Assembly: GCA_937894515.1 (NCBI GenBank)
Contig: CALCRH010000009.1
Location: forward strand, 1 to 26,728
Length of the DNA: 26,728 nt
Direction: 5' to 3'
From: an uncultured Clostridia bacterium
GTDB lineage: Bacteria > Bacillota > Clostridia > Oscillospirales > Oscillospiraceae
Below are positions 8,688 to 14,927 of the stretch, piece after piece. The position numbers were made by a program, and so were the translations under genes. The notes beneath the pieces were generated by a model. The model saw nothing but the letters and a program-made list of their open reading frames with translations, was not told where the DNA came from and made no database searches. The number at the start of each line of letters is the position of its first letter. The stretch's first letter is position 1.

Positions 8688-8717
8688 TTAGCATACCTCC
8701 TTTTTTCAGTATGCTAA
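8688..8717 (-). promoter_or_regulatory. Hairpin enclosing the ribosome binding site of the tandem-repeat gene
   Basis: TTAGCATAC (8688-8696) and GTATGCTAA (8709-8717) are perfect 9-base inverted arms. On the minus-strand transcript the loop contains the AGGAGG core, and the stem ends one base before the ATG. It could gate translation, or it could be an operator for a DNA-binding protein. Further TGCTAA copies lie upstream at 8784, 8814 and 8842. The gap from 8718 to 8884 otherwise shows no gene. Confidence 0.55.
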
Positions 8718-8884
8718 AATCATAAGGCACAATCACGCGAAAAGATAGCACGTAACATATAGAAAGTTAATCAATTTGTAATTTGCTAAAAACCCACAAA
8801 ATTAGCCATTTGTTGCTAATCAAAAAATTCTTTCAATTCCATGCTAAATCTTAAATAACCAGAACAGGGGATATAGAGTATGGG

Positions 8885-8921
8885 AAAAGCCGTCTGTTGA
8901 AGCATGCAGCAGACGGCTTTT
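8885..8921 (-). terminator. Terminator of the ECF transporter operon
   Basis: AAAAGCCGTCTG (8885-8896) and CAGACGGCTTTT (8910-8921) form a perfect 12-bp stem with a 13-base loop, seven bases after the end of the T-component gene on the minus strand. The T-run on that strand is short. Confidence 0.8.
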
Positions 8922-8928
8922 GCTCATG

Positions 8929-9756
8929 TTACAAAAAGGGGTTATAAAATCTTGTGCCCATCATTGCGGTACTGACAATGGCAAGCACCAAAAGCAGGGC
9001 ACACAGTACCATAGAGATGATGTCGGCGGCGCGGAAAGGTTTGGCGCGGTACCAGGTGCGCTTTTTGCCCTTGCCGAAGGAACGCAGCTCCATGGCGTTG
9101 GAGATGGTCTCGATCCTGTCCATACTGGACAAAATCAAAGGAATGAGAATAGCAGAGGCGGATTTGAGACGCTTGATCAGCGATTCCTTTTTGCTCATCT
9201 CAATGCCGCGAGCCTGCTGAGACTGGGAAATGTCGTGATACTCCCGCTGGATGTCGGGGATATAGCGCAGCGCCAATGCTACCGCGTAGGAGATTTTGTA
9301 GCTGACGCCGATGCGGTTCATGGACGCGGCAAACTCGCTGGGGTTGGTGGTGCAGACGAACAGCAGCAGCATGGGGATCGCCGCCAGATACTTGAGGAAC
9401 AGGTTCAGATGGTAGAAGAGCTGTTCGGCGGTGACCACATAGGGACCGGCAATGGTGAACAGAACTGTCCGGGAGCCGTAGATCTCCACACCGTGCTGGG
9501 GGGAGAAGACGAACACCATCACGTTATTGAGCACCATGAACACCACCGTGACCCAGAGCATGAACTTGACGTCCTTCAAGCGGATCTTGGAGATGGCAAA
9601 CAGGGCGATGGAGATGATGGGCATGGCGGCCAGAATGCGGGTATCGTAGGTCACCATGGACGCAAGAGACCACAGCAGCAGGCATACCAGCTTGGTGGCG
9701 CCGGTCAGACGGTGAATGGGGGAGGGACGGTCGATATAATTGAAAATGTTGATCAT
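8929..9756 (-). CDS. ecfT: ECF transporter transmembrane (T) component
   Basis: This is the membrane scaffold of an energy-coupling-factor importer, linking the two ATPase domains to the substrate-binding S component. The 275-residue protein begins INIFNYIDRPSPIHRL, typical of CbiQ/EcfT proteins. It has hydrophobic segments near 22-60, 65-85, 110-135 and 245-270. The two coupling-helix motifs are present: QQARGIEM near residue 182 and MELRSFGKG near 222, the latter being the second Ala-Arg-Gly-like signature. The start codon overlaps the stop of the ATPase gene (ATGA), so they are translationally coupled. Its length is normal for the family. It is the last gene of the operon. Confidence 0.93.
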   Translation of the reverse strand: MINIFNYIDRPSPIHRLTGATKLVCLLLWSLASMVTYDTRILAAMPIISIALFAISKIRLKDVKFMLWVTVVFMVLNNVMVFVFSPQHGVEIYGSRTVLFTIAGPYVVTAEQLFYHLNLFLKYLAAIPMLLLFVCTTNPSEFAASMNRIGVSYKISYAVALALRYIPDIQREYHDISQSQQARGIEMSKKESLIKRLKSASAILIPLILSSMDRIETISNAMELRSFGKGKKRTWYRAKPFRAADIISMVLCALLLVLAIVSTAMMGTRFYNPFL

Positions 9757-11462
9757 TTCGAGCGCACCTCCCGATCATAGTCGATGAAGCGCTGGACAAA
9801 AGCCCGGGGTTCGGCAATATCACAGAGGAGTGCCAGATCGTACAGACTGGTCTCTTTCAGATTGGCCTGTTTGATAATGTCGGGGGAGGTGAGAATGTCG
9901 GCGGGGGTGCCGTCAGCGATCTTGTGTCCCTCGGAGAACACCACGGCACGGGTGCAGTACTCCAGCATCAGATGCATATCGTGGGTGATCATCACCACGG
10001 TGATGCCCTGTCCGTTCAGCTCACGCAGAAACTCCATGATCTCCGTGTAGTGGCGGAAATCCTGGCCGGCGGTGGGCTCATCCAGAATGATCATCTCCGG
10101 ATCCAGAGCCAGAATGGCGGCGATGGTGACACGCTTTTTCTGCCCGAAGCTCAAGGCGCTGACAGGCCAGTTGCGGAAGGGGTACAGTCCGCAGATGCGG
10201 AGAGCCTTTTCAACCCGCTCTTTCTGCTCCGCTTCGCTGACGCCGCGGGTGACAAGTCCCAGGGCCACCTCATCGAAGATCTGGACCTTGGAGAGCATCT
10301 GATTGGGGTTTTGCATGACATAGCCGATGCGATCGGCACGCTCCTTGATGGAGAGGGGCATCAGATCGCTGTCAGCAAAGCGGAGAGTACCACGCTGCTG
10401 TTTTTCAAAGCCGCAGATTACCTTGGAGAAGGTGGACTTGCCGGCACCGTTGCGGCCCACAATAGCCATCATCTCACCCTTGTGGACTTGGAGGTCGATG
10501 TCGTGGAGCGCCTTGCGGCCGTTGTCATAGACGAAGGAGATGTTCTTTGCGTCCAGCAGGATTTCCCGCTCCGGCAGAGGAGCGGCGGCGGGGGTCTGGA
10601 CAAACCAGCGGCGTACCTGTGCCTTTTGCTCTTCGGTCAGGGTGAGGGTGCGAATGCTGTGGGGCAGCATATCGGCGGTGACATGGACGCCGGCGTGTTT
10701 CAGCGCGGTGACGTACAGCGGCTCGCGAATGCCGTGCTGTTGCAGCAGATCGCCGGACAGCAGTTCATCGGGGGAGGTGTCGGACACGATGCGGCCGTCC
10801 TGCATCAAAATGATGCGATCCACGTCACGCCAGAGGACGTCCTCTAAACGGTGCTCGATGATGATCGCGGTGGCTTTGCGGTTTGCTTTGATCTCATCAA
10901 TGAGTTCAATGGCCTGCTTGCCCGTGGCGGGGTCCAAATTGGCCAGAGGCTCGTCAAAGAGGAAGATGGGAACATCGTCTACCATGACGCCTGCCAGAGA
11001 GACCCGCTGCTTCTGTCCGCCGGACAGCTCCGTGGGGGCGTGCTCCAGATGGGAGAGGATATTGACCTCGTCCGCTACGGCGCGAACCCGGCGGAACATC
11101 TCATCCTGAGGAACGCCATCGTTTTCCAGCGCAAAGGCGATGTCCTCCGCCACGGTCAGACCGACAAACTGGCCGTCGGCATCCTGCAAAACCGTCCCCA
11201 CCATTTTGGACAGGTCGAACAGGCTCAGATCTTTCGTTTCCTTGCCGCAGATCCGCAGACTGCCGCTGCTTTCCCCGCGATAGGAAAAGGGAATGAGACC
11301 GTTGAGGCAGTGGGCCAGCGTGGATTTGCCGCAGCCGCTTTCGCCGCAGATCAGCACCTTTTCCCCCTCATAAATCGTGAGGTTCAGCTTGTGCAGCGTG
11401 GGTTCCTGCTGGGCGTTATACTGCCAGGTGAAGTTTTCAAATTCAATGACGGGCGTTTTCAA
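9753..11462 (-). CDS. ECF transporter double ATPase (fused EcfA/EcfA')
   Basis: Two ABC ATPase domains are fused in one 569-residue chain, as in YkoD-type proteins. ATP hydrolysis drives vitamin uptake. Domain 1 has GESGCGKST near 44, ELSGGQKQR near 147 and FLFDEPLANLDP near 169. Domain 2 has GRNGAGKST near 337, a variant signature LSFGQKKR near 436, IILDEPTAGQD near 457 and the switch histidine in ITHDMH. I place the start at the TTG at 11462 (KTPVIEFENFTW follows) because GGAGGA lies seven bases upstream. The frame also opens at an ATG at 11525. That ATG lies against the intergenic repeat, has no ribosome binding site, and would add 21 residues absent from typical ATPase N-termini. Confidence 0.92.
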   Translation of the reverse strand: MKTPVIEFENFTWQYNAQQEPTLHKLNLTIYEGEKVLICGESGCGKSTLAHCLNGLIPFSYRGESSGSLRICGKETKDLSLFDLSKMVGTVLQDADGQFVGLTVAEDIAFALENDGVPQDEMFRRVRAVADEVNILSHLEHAPTELSGGQKQRVSLAGVMVDDVPIFLFDEPLANLDPATGKQAIELIDEIKANRKATAIIIEHRLEDVLWRDVDRIILMQDGRIVSDTSPDELLSGDLLQQHGIREPLYVTALKHAGVHVTADMLPHSIRTLTLTEEQKAQVRRWFVQTPAAAPLPEREILLDAKNISFVYDNGRKALHDIDLQVHKGEMMAIVGRNGAGKSTFSKVICGFEKQQRGTLRFADSDLMPLSIKERADRIGYVMQNPNQMLSKVQIFDEVALGLVTRGVSEAEQKERVEKALRICGLYPFRNWPVSALSFGQKKRVTIAAILALDPEMIILDEPTAGQDFRHYTEIMEFLRELNGQGITVVMITHDMHLMLEYCTRAVVFSEGHKIADGTPADILTSPDIIKQANLKETSLYDLALLCDIAEPRAFVQRFIDYDREVRSK

Positions 11463-11526
11463 GGGTTCTTCCTCCGGAGAGCGTTTTTGAGAGAATAGAC
11501 ACTGGAGATCCTCGTTTCGTATCATA

Positions 11527-11591
11527 CGGCGGGCCGTCGAGGACGCCGGCCCCTACAACATGGAATAAGGGTCGACAGCGTCGACCCTTAT
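11527..11591. repeat. REP-like palindromic intergenic element
   Basis: Two adjoining hairpins lie between the S-component and ATPase genes. One is a GC-rich stem, GGGCCG/CGGCCC (about 11531-11552). The other is a perfect stem, ATAAGGGTCGAC (11565-11576) with GTCGACCCTTAT (11580-11591), around a 3-base loop. From memory, sequences like GGGGCCGGCGTCCTCGAC are scattered in Oscillospiraceae genomes, so this is probably a dispersed repeat. It could also stabilise or partly terminate the message. Confidence 0.6.
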
Positions 11592-11613
11592 CGGTTGTTT
11601 GGTATGGGGAAAA

Positions 11614-12168
11614 TCAGTCTTCCTTGCTCAGGCTGCCCTTCTTGGGCTTGGCCTTGGCATAGGCAATGCACAGCAGGGTGCCGATGATGGCGGTGGTGAC
11701 GGCATTGCCGATACCGGATACCAGACCCTGGGCAAACAGCTTTTCAATGGGCTCGGCATAGATGACAATATCCAGCACGGGAGCTACAACGCCCCAGCAG
11801 ATCACATGGCAGATCACCTGGGCAATATTGAAGCGGGCGATCTCTTTCTTGCCGCAGATACCGTCAGCAACGGGCATCTTCCGGCAGGCAAGACCCATCA
11901 GCACACCGAATACGCCGGAGGCAATGACCCAGCTCCACCACACGCCCCAGCCGTAGGAGGCGTCAATAAGGGCATGGCCGATCAGACCGATGAGGGCGCC
12001 GGCAATGGGTCCGAACACGCAGGACATGAAGCCCAGAACACCGTACTGAATGGTGATGCTGGTGTTGGGCACAGGGCTGGGAATGGCGATGAAACGACCG
12101 CAAACGAAGAACAGAGCGGCACCGATACCGATGGCCACAATGGTCTTAACGGAAAACTTCTTGTTCAT
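11614..12168 (-). CDS. ECF transporter substrate-binding (S) component, UPF0397-like
   Basis: This membrane protein binds the substrate and docks on the T component. The 184-residue chain starts with a basic MNKKFSVKTIVAIGIGAALF, then has about five hydrophobic helices. These include GVLGFMSCVFGPIAGALIGLI and the WWSWVIASGVFGVLMGLACRK region. This pattern, especially SVKTIVAIGIGAALFF...PNTSI, matches the UPF0397/COG4720 S components. Databases often label that family as riboflavin-type; the substrate here is not proven. It is first in the operon with the double ATPase and T component, and has a good AGAGGAA ribosome binding site. The leader is only about 55 bases, too short for a known vitamin riboswitch, so regulation by FMN or TPP riboswitch is unlikely. 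Confidence 0.88.
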   Translation of the reverse strand: MNKKFSVKTIVAIGIGAALFFVCGRFIAIPSPVPNTSITIQYGVLGFMSCVFGPIAGALIGLIGHALIDASYGWGVWWSWVIASGVFGVLMGLACRKMPVADGICGKKEIARFNIAQVICHVICWGVVAPVLDIVIYAEPIEKLFAQGLVSGIGNAVTTAIIGTLLCIAYAKAKPKKGSLSKED

Positions 12169-12230
12169 GTTTGATTCCTCTTTCTTTTACCAAAAGTGAT
12201 GGCATACAACGCCATAATAATACACATCAT

Positions 12231-12259
12231 AGAATATACGCAACAGCGAAAGTTGTCAA
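12231..12259 (-). promoter_or_regulatory. Promoter of the ECF transporter operon
   Basis: On the minus strand, TTGACA (12259-12254), a 17-base spacer and TATTCT (12236-12231) lie about 65 bases upstream of the S-component ATG. A small inverted repeat, ATGGC/GCCAT, sits in the leader at 12199-12215. Confidence 0.75.
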
Positions 12260-12361
12260 GTCTTTTCCCAAATGAGGTGGAACAGGGAAAAACGGAGAGT
12301 AAATCGGGGAAAAATGCGGCAAAAAGCAGAAAAGTTTTTTGACAAATATGCTAAATTTGCC

Positions 12362-12390
12362 TTGACTTTTTTGTGAATGTCGTGTATCAT
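12362..12390 (+). promoter_or_regulatory. Promoter of the ylxM-ffh-rpsP-khpA cluster
   Basis: TTGACT (12362-12367), a 17-base spacer and TATCAT (12385-12390) lie 46 bases before the ylxM start, divergent from the ECF operon promoter. Confidence 0.75.
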
Positions 12391-12398
12391 AATGCTGT

Positions 12399-12420
12399 TG
12401 TAAAGTAAAGAAACTTTACA
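12399..12420 (+). promoter_or_regulatory. Inverted repeat in the ylxM leader
   Basis: TGTAAAG (12399-12405) and CTTTACA (12414-12420) form a 7-base inverted repeat at about the transcription start, just before the ribosome binding site. It could be an operator, perhaps for YlxM itself, or a weak leader hairpin. Confidence 0.5.
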
Positions 12421-12435
12421 GAAGGAGGAATTCGC

Positions 12436-12801
12436 GTGAAAAACCAGACCTATCGCATGACCATGCTGTTCGATTTTTACGGGGAAGTCCTCACCGAACG
12501 GCAGAAGGAATTTTTTGATCTGTACTATAACGAGGATCTGTCCCTTGCCGAGATCGCCGAGAACTACGATATTTCCCGCCAGGGTGTGCGGGATGTGATC
12601 GTCCGCGCCGAGGGCGTGATGCAGGAGATCGAGGACAAGACGGGACTTCTGAAGCGTTTTATGCAGATGCAGAACAGACTGGATGCCATTTTGGCTGCGG
12701 CACAGGAGATCAAAATGATGAACTATCGCCAGTTTGAAAATACGGAACTGGACAAGCTGGCTGACCGGATCATCGGCAGCACCAACGCCCTGAAGGAGTA
12801 A
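12436..12801 (+). CDS. ylxM: YlxM family helix-turn-helix protein
   Basis: A 121-residue protein of the YlxM/p13 family, which in Firmicutes is encoded directly before ffh and is thought to modulate signal recognition particle function. It resembles a sigma-factor region 4: SLAEIAENYDISRQGVRDVI forms the helix-turn-helix, followed by a helical tail. Translation starts at a GTG at 12436 with GAAGGAGGAA upstream, and the next residues (KNQTYRMTMLFDFYGEVLTERQ) match the family N-terminus. ffh starts six bases after its stop, so the two are coupled. The family role is established by synteny; the molecular mechanism is less certain. Confidence 0.93.
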   Translation: MKNQTYRMTMLFDFYGEVLTERQKEFFDLYYNEDLSLAEIAENYDISRQGVRDVIVRAEGVMQEIEDKTGLLKRFMQMQNRLDAILAAAQEIKMMNYRQFENTELDKLADRIIGSTNALKE

Positions 12802-12807
12802 AACGCT

Positions 12808-14184
12808 ATGGCCTTTGAGGGACTTTCCGAAAAACTGAATGAAACCTTCAAACGCCTGCGGGGAAAAGGCAGGCTGACGGAGGACGACGTCCGGCTGGGA
12901 ATGCGCGAGGTGCGCATGGCACTGCTGGAGGCCGACGTCAGCTACAAGGTGGTCAAGGACTTTGTGGCCCAGGTGACGCAGCGCTGTGTGGGCAGCGATG
13001 TGCTGGACAGCCTGACTCCGGCGCAGCAGATCATCAAGATCGTCAACGAGGAACTGACGAACCTGATGGGTGGCACCAACGCCAAGCTGAGCTTTGCCAA
13101 CAAGGGCCCCACGGTCATCATGATGGTGGGCTTGCAGGGCGCCGGTAAAACCACCAACGGCGCCAAGCTGGCGGGTTTTCTGCGCAAGCAGTACGGCAAG
13201 CGCCCGCTGCTGGCGGCCTGCGACGTGTACCGTCCTGCTGCTATCACCCAATTACAGGTGGTGGGCAAGCAGCTGGATATCCCGGTATTTGAGCTGGGAC
13301 AGGACGATCCCGTACATATTGCCCGGGAAGCAATCCAGTATGCTGCCGACCACGGCAACGACACGGTATTATTGGATACTGCCGGCCGACTGCACGTGGA
13401 CGAGGCGCTGATGGATGAGCTCAAGCGCATCAAGGCCACGGTACACCCCAACGAAATCCTGCTGGTGGTGGACGCCATGACCGGTCAGGACGCAGTAAAT
13501 GCCGCCGGCGCTTTTGATGAGGCGCTGGGCATTGACGGTGTGGTACTGACCAAGCTGGACGGTGACGCACGAGGCGGTGCGGCACTGTCGATCAAGGCGA
13601 CCACCGGCAAACCCATCAAGTTTGTGGGTACCGGTGAAAAGCTGGACATGATCGAGCTGTTCCATCCCGACCGCATGGCCTCCCGCATTCTGGGCATGGG
13701 CGATATGCTGAGTTTCATCGAAAAGGCAGAGCAGCAGTACGATGAGAAGCAGGCCAAGAAGCTGGAAGAAAAGCTGCGGAAGAACAAATTCGATCTGGGG
13801 GATTATCTCGATCAGATGGAACAGATCGGCAGTATGGGCGATTTGAGCCAGCTGGCGGGTATGCTGCCCGGTGGTATGGGTAAGGGTCTGGATACCGCCC
13901 AGATTGACGAAAAGCAGCTGGCACATCAAAAGGCCATTATCCAGTCCATGACAGTACTGGAGAGGGAAAATCCCCAGATCCTTAACGCCAGCCGGAAACG
14001 CCGTATTGCCGCCGGCTGCGGGCTGGAGGTATCGGATGTGAACCGCCTGCTCAAGTCCTTTGAGACCATGCAGCAGCTCACAAAGGCCATGAGCAAGGGC
14101 AACTTCCGGGGTCTTCCCGGCATGGGCGGTATGCCCATGGGCGGCAAAATGTACGGCTTCGGCCGGAAAAAGAGATTCAAGTAA
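12808..14184 (+). CDS. ffh: Signal recognition particle protein Ffh (SRP54)
   Basis: This GTPase binds signal peptides and the 4.5S/6S RNA and delivers ribosomes to the membrane receptor FtsY. The 458-residue protein has the N domain (1-90), the G domain and a methionine-rich M domain (about 300-458). G-domain motifs are GLQGAGKTT near 108, DTAGRLH near 190 and TKLDGDARGG near 248. The M domain includes MLPGGMGKG and RKRRIAAGCG. The tail GLPGMGGMPMGGKMYG is typical of bacterial Ffh. Length and motifs are complete, so it is functional. It is co-transcribed after ylxM. The SRP RNA gene itself was not seen in the window. Confidence 0.98.
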   Translation: MAFEGLSEKLNETFKRLRGKGRLTEDDVRLGMREVRMALLEADVSYKVVKDFVAQVTQRCVGSDVLDSLTPAQQIIKIVNEELTNLMGGTNAKLSFANKGPTVIMMVGLQGAGKTTNGAKLAGFLRKQYGKRPLLAACDVYRPAAITQLQVVGKQLDIPVFELGQDDPVHIAREAIQYAADHGNDTVLLDTAGRLHVDEALMDELKRIKATVHPNEILLVVDAMTGQDAVNAAGAFDEALGIDGVVLTKLDGDARGGAALSIKATTGKPIKFVGTGEKLDMIELFHPDRMASRILGMGDMLSFIEKAEQQYDEKQAKKLEEKLRKNKFDLGDYLDQMEQIGSMGDLSQLAGMLPGGMGKGLDTAQIDEKQLAHQKAIIQSMTVLERENPQILNASRKRRIAAGCGLEVSDVNRLLKSFETMQQLTKAMSKGNFRGLPGMGGMPMGGKMYGFGRKKRFK

Positions 14185-14253
14185 GTCATCAATAAGTGCG
14201 AAGCATTTATGATAAATACAGAAAAAATTATTTTTATTTGGAGGAAATGAACT

Positions 14254-14493
14254 ATGGTTAAAATTCGTCTGCGCCGCATGGGCGCCAAGAAGGCTCCTTA
14301 CTATCGCGTTGTTGTTGCGGATTCCCGCTATCCCCGCGATGGCCGTTTCATTGAGGAGATCGGTTCTTACAATCCCTGCGTGAACCCCGCCGAGATCAAG
14401 ATCGATGCTGATCGCGCCCGCGAGTGGATCAAGACCGGTGCACAGCCCACTGAGACCGTCCGCGCTCTGCTGAAGAAGGTCGACGTACTGTAA
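14254..14493 (+). CDS. rpsP: Small ribosomal subunit protein bS16
   Basis: A 79-residue ribosomal protein of the 30S body. The start MVKIRLRRMGAKKAPYYRVV is diagnostic of S16, followed by the PRDGRFIEEIGSYNP segment. It lies 69 bases after ffh and has a GGAGGAAATGA ribosome binding site. Codon use is strongly biased, as expected for a highly expressed gene. The ffh-rpsP-khpA order is the usual Firmicute arrangement. Confidence 0.98.
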   Translation: MVKIRLRRMGAKKAPYYRVVVADSRYPRDGRFIEEIGSYNPCVNPAEIKIDADRAREWIKTGAQPTETVRALLKKVDVL

Positions 14494-14508
14494 GCCGAGG
14501 GCAACACC

Positions 14509-14739
14509 ATGAAGGATTTGCTGCTCTATATCGCCAGAAACCTTGTCGAGAACCCCGATCAGGTCACTGTGACCGAGATCGAGCGAGACGGCGAGCTGAC
14601 GCTGGAGCTGCGCGTGGCACCCGAGGACATGGGTAAGGTGATCGGCCGACAGGGTCGGATCGCCAAGGAGATCCGTACCGTGATACGCTCCTACGCCCAG
14701 CGCACAGGCGTCAAGGTTTCCGTGGATATCGTTGACTAA
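14509..14739 (+). CDS. khpA: KH-domain RNA-binding protein KhpA
   Basis: A 76-residue single KH-domain RNA-binding protein (formerly YlqC). With KhpB it binds small RNAs and messages and affects cell division and elongation. The GxxG loop is seen as VIGRQGRIAKEIR near residues 44-56, preceded by the ELRVAPEDMGK strand-helix. It starts 15 bases after rpsP. In most Firmicutes rimM and trmD follow directly. Here a strong terminator and accessory DNA follow instead. Confidence 0.95.
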   Translation: MKDLLLYIARNLVENPDQVTVTEIERDGELTLELRVAPEDMGKVIGRQGRIAKEIRTVIRSYAQRTGVKVSVDIVD

Positions 14740-14744
14740 AAGAT

Positions 14745-14788
14745 AAAAGCCCGAAAGCGTTGTTATTACAGCGCTTTCGGGCTTTTTT
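14745..14788 (+). terminator. Terminator after khpA
   Basis: AAAAGCCCGAAAGCG (14745-14759) and CGCTTTCGGGCTTTT (14772-14786) form a perfect 15-bp stem with a T-run to 14788. This ends the core cluster and marks the left boundary of the accessory region. Confidence 0.95.
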
Positions 14789-14799
14789 ATGCCTGTGGA

Positions 14800-14869
14800 C
14801 ACAAAATGACCACAAAAAATGACAATAAGATAATAGTATTATTAAGAAATACTATATTTTGCTATTGTC
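14800..14869. other. Recombination-site-like dyad with adjoining direct repeats
   Basis: Two near-identical direct repeats, CACAAAATGAC (14800-14810) and CACAAAAAATGAC (14811-14823), run into a nested inverted repeat. The inner arms ATAGTATT (14833-14840) and AATACTAT (14848-14855) are separated by 7 bases. The outer arms are GACAATA (14821-14827) and TATTGTC (14863-14869). Eight-base arms around a 7-base spacer is the layout of a tyrosine-recombinase core, with the direct repeats in the role of arm sites. The dyad overlaps the -35 region of the next operon, so it may be an operator instead. No second copy was seen in the window. Confidence 0.5.
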
Positions 14870-14893
14870 GTTACGGTAGAAACATGATACTAT
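14865..14893 (+). promoter_or_regulatory. Probable promoter of the paired recombinase-like genes
   Basis: TTGTCG (14865-14870), a 17-base spacer and TACTAT (14888-14893) precede the operon. The -35 element overlaps the right outer arm of the dyad, so a protein bound to the dyad would repress it. Transcription from here would exclude the ATG at 14892 as the start. Confidence 0.5.
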
Positions 14894-14927
14894 GGGTACA
14901 GAAATCTTCTATGGGAGGGGTATGGTA

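Noticed and set aside
8920..11498. Long plus-strand open frames opposite the ECF transporter genes
   Set aside because: They are antisense shadows, rich in His, Gly and Gln, with no recognisable domains, while the minus strand encodes complete ABC and T-component motifs.
12169..12230. Riboswitch upstream of the ECF S component
   Set aside because: The promoter leaves a leader of only about 55 bases, too short for FMN, TPP or cobalamin riboswitches, and no conserved core was seen.
12256..14802. Long open frames on the minus strand opposite ylxM, ffh, rpsP and khpA
   Set aside because: They mirror GC-rich, strongly biased codons of certain genes, have low-complexity translations and no ribosome binding sites.
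14892..14927. Upstream ATG at 14892 as start of the large recombinase-like gene
   Set aside because: It lies inside the predicted -10 element and has no ribosome binding site; the ATG at 14928 has GGGAGGGG at correct spacing.
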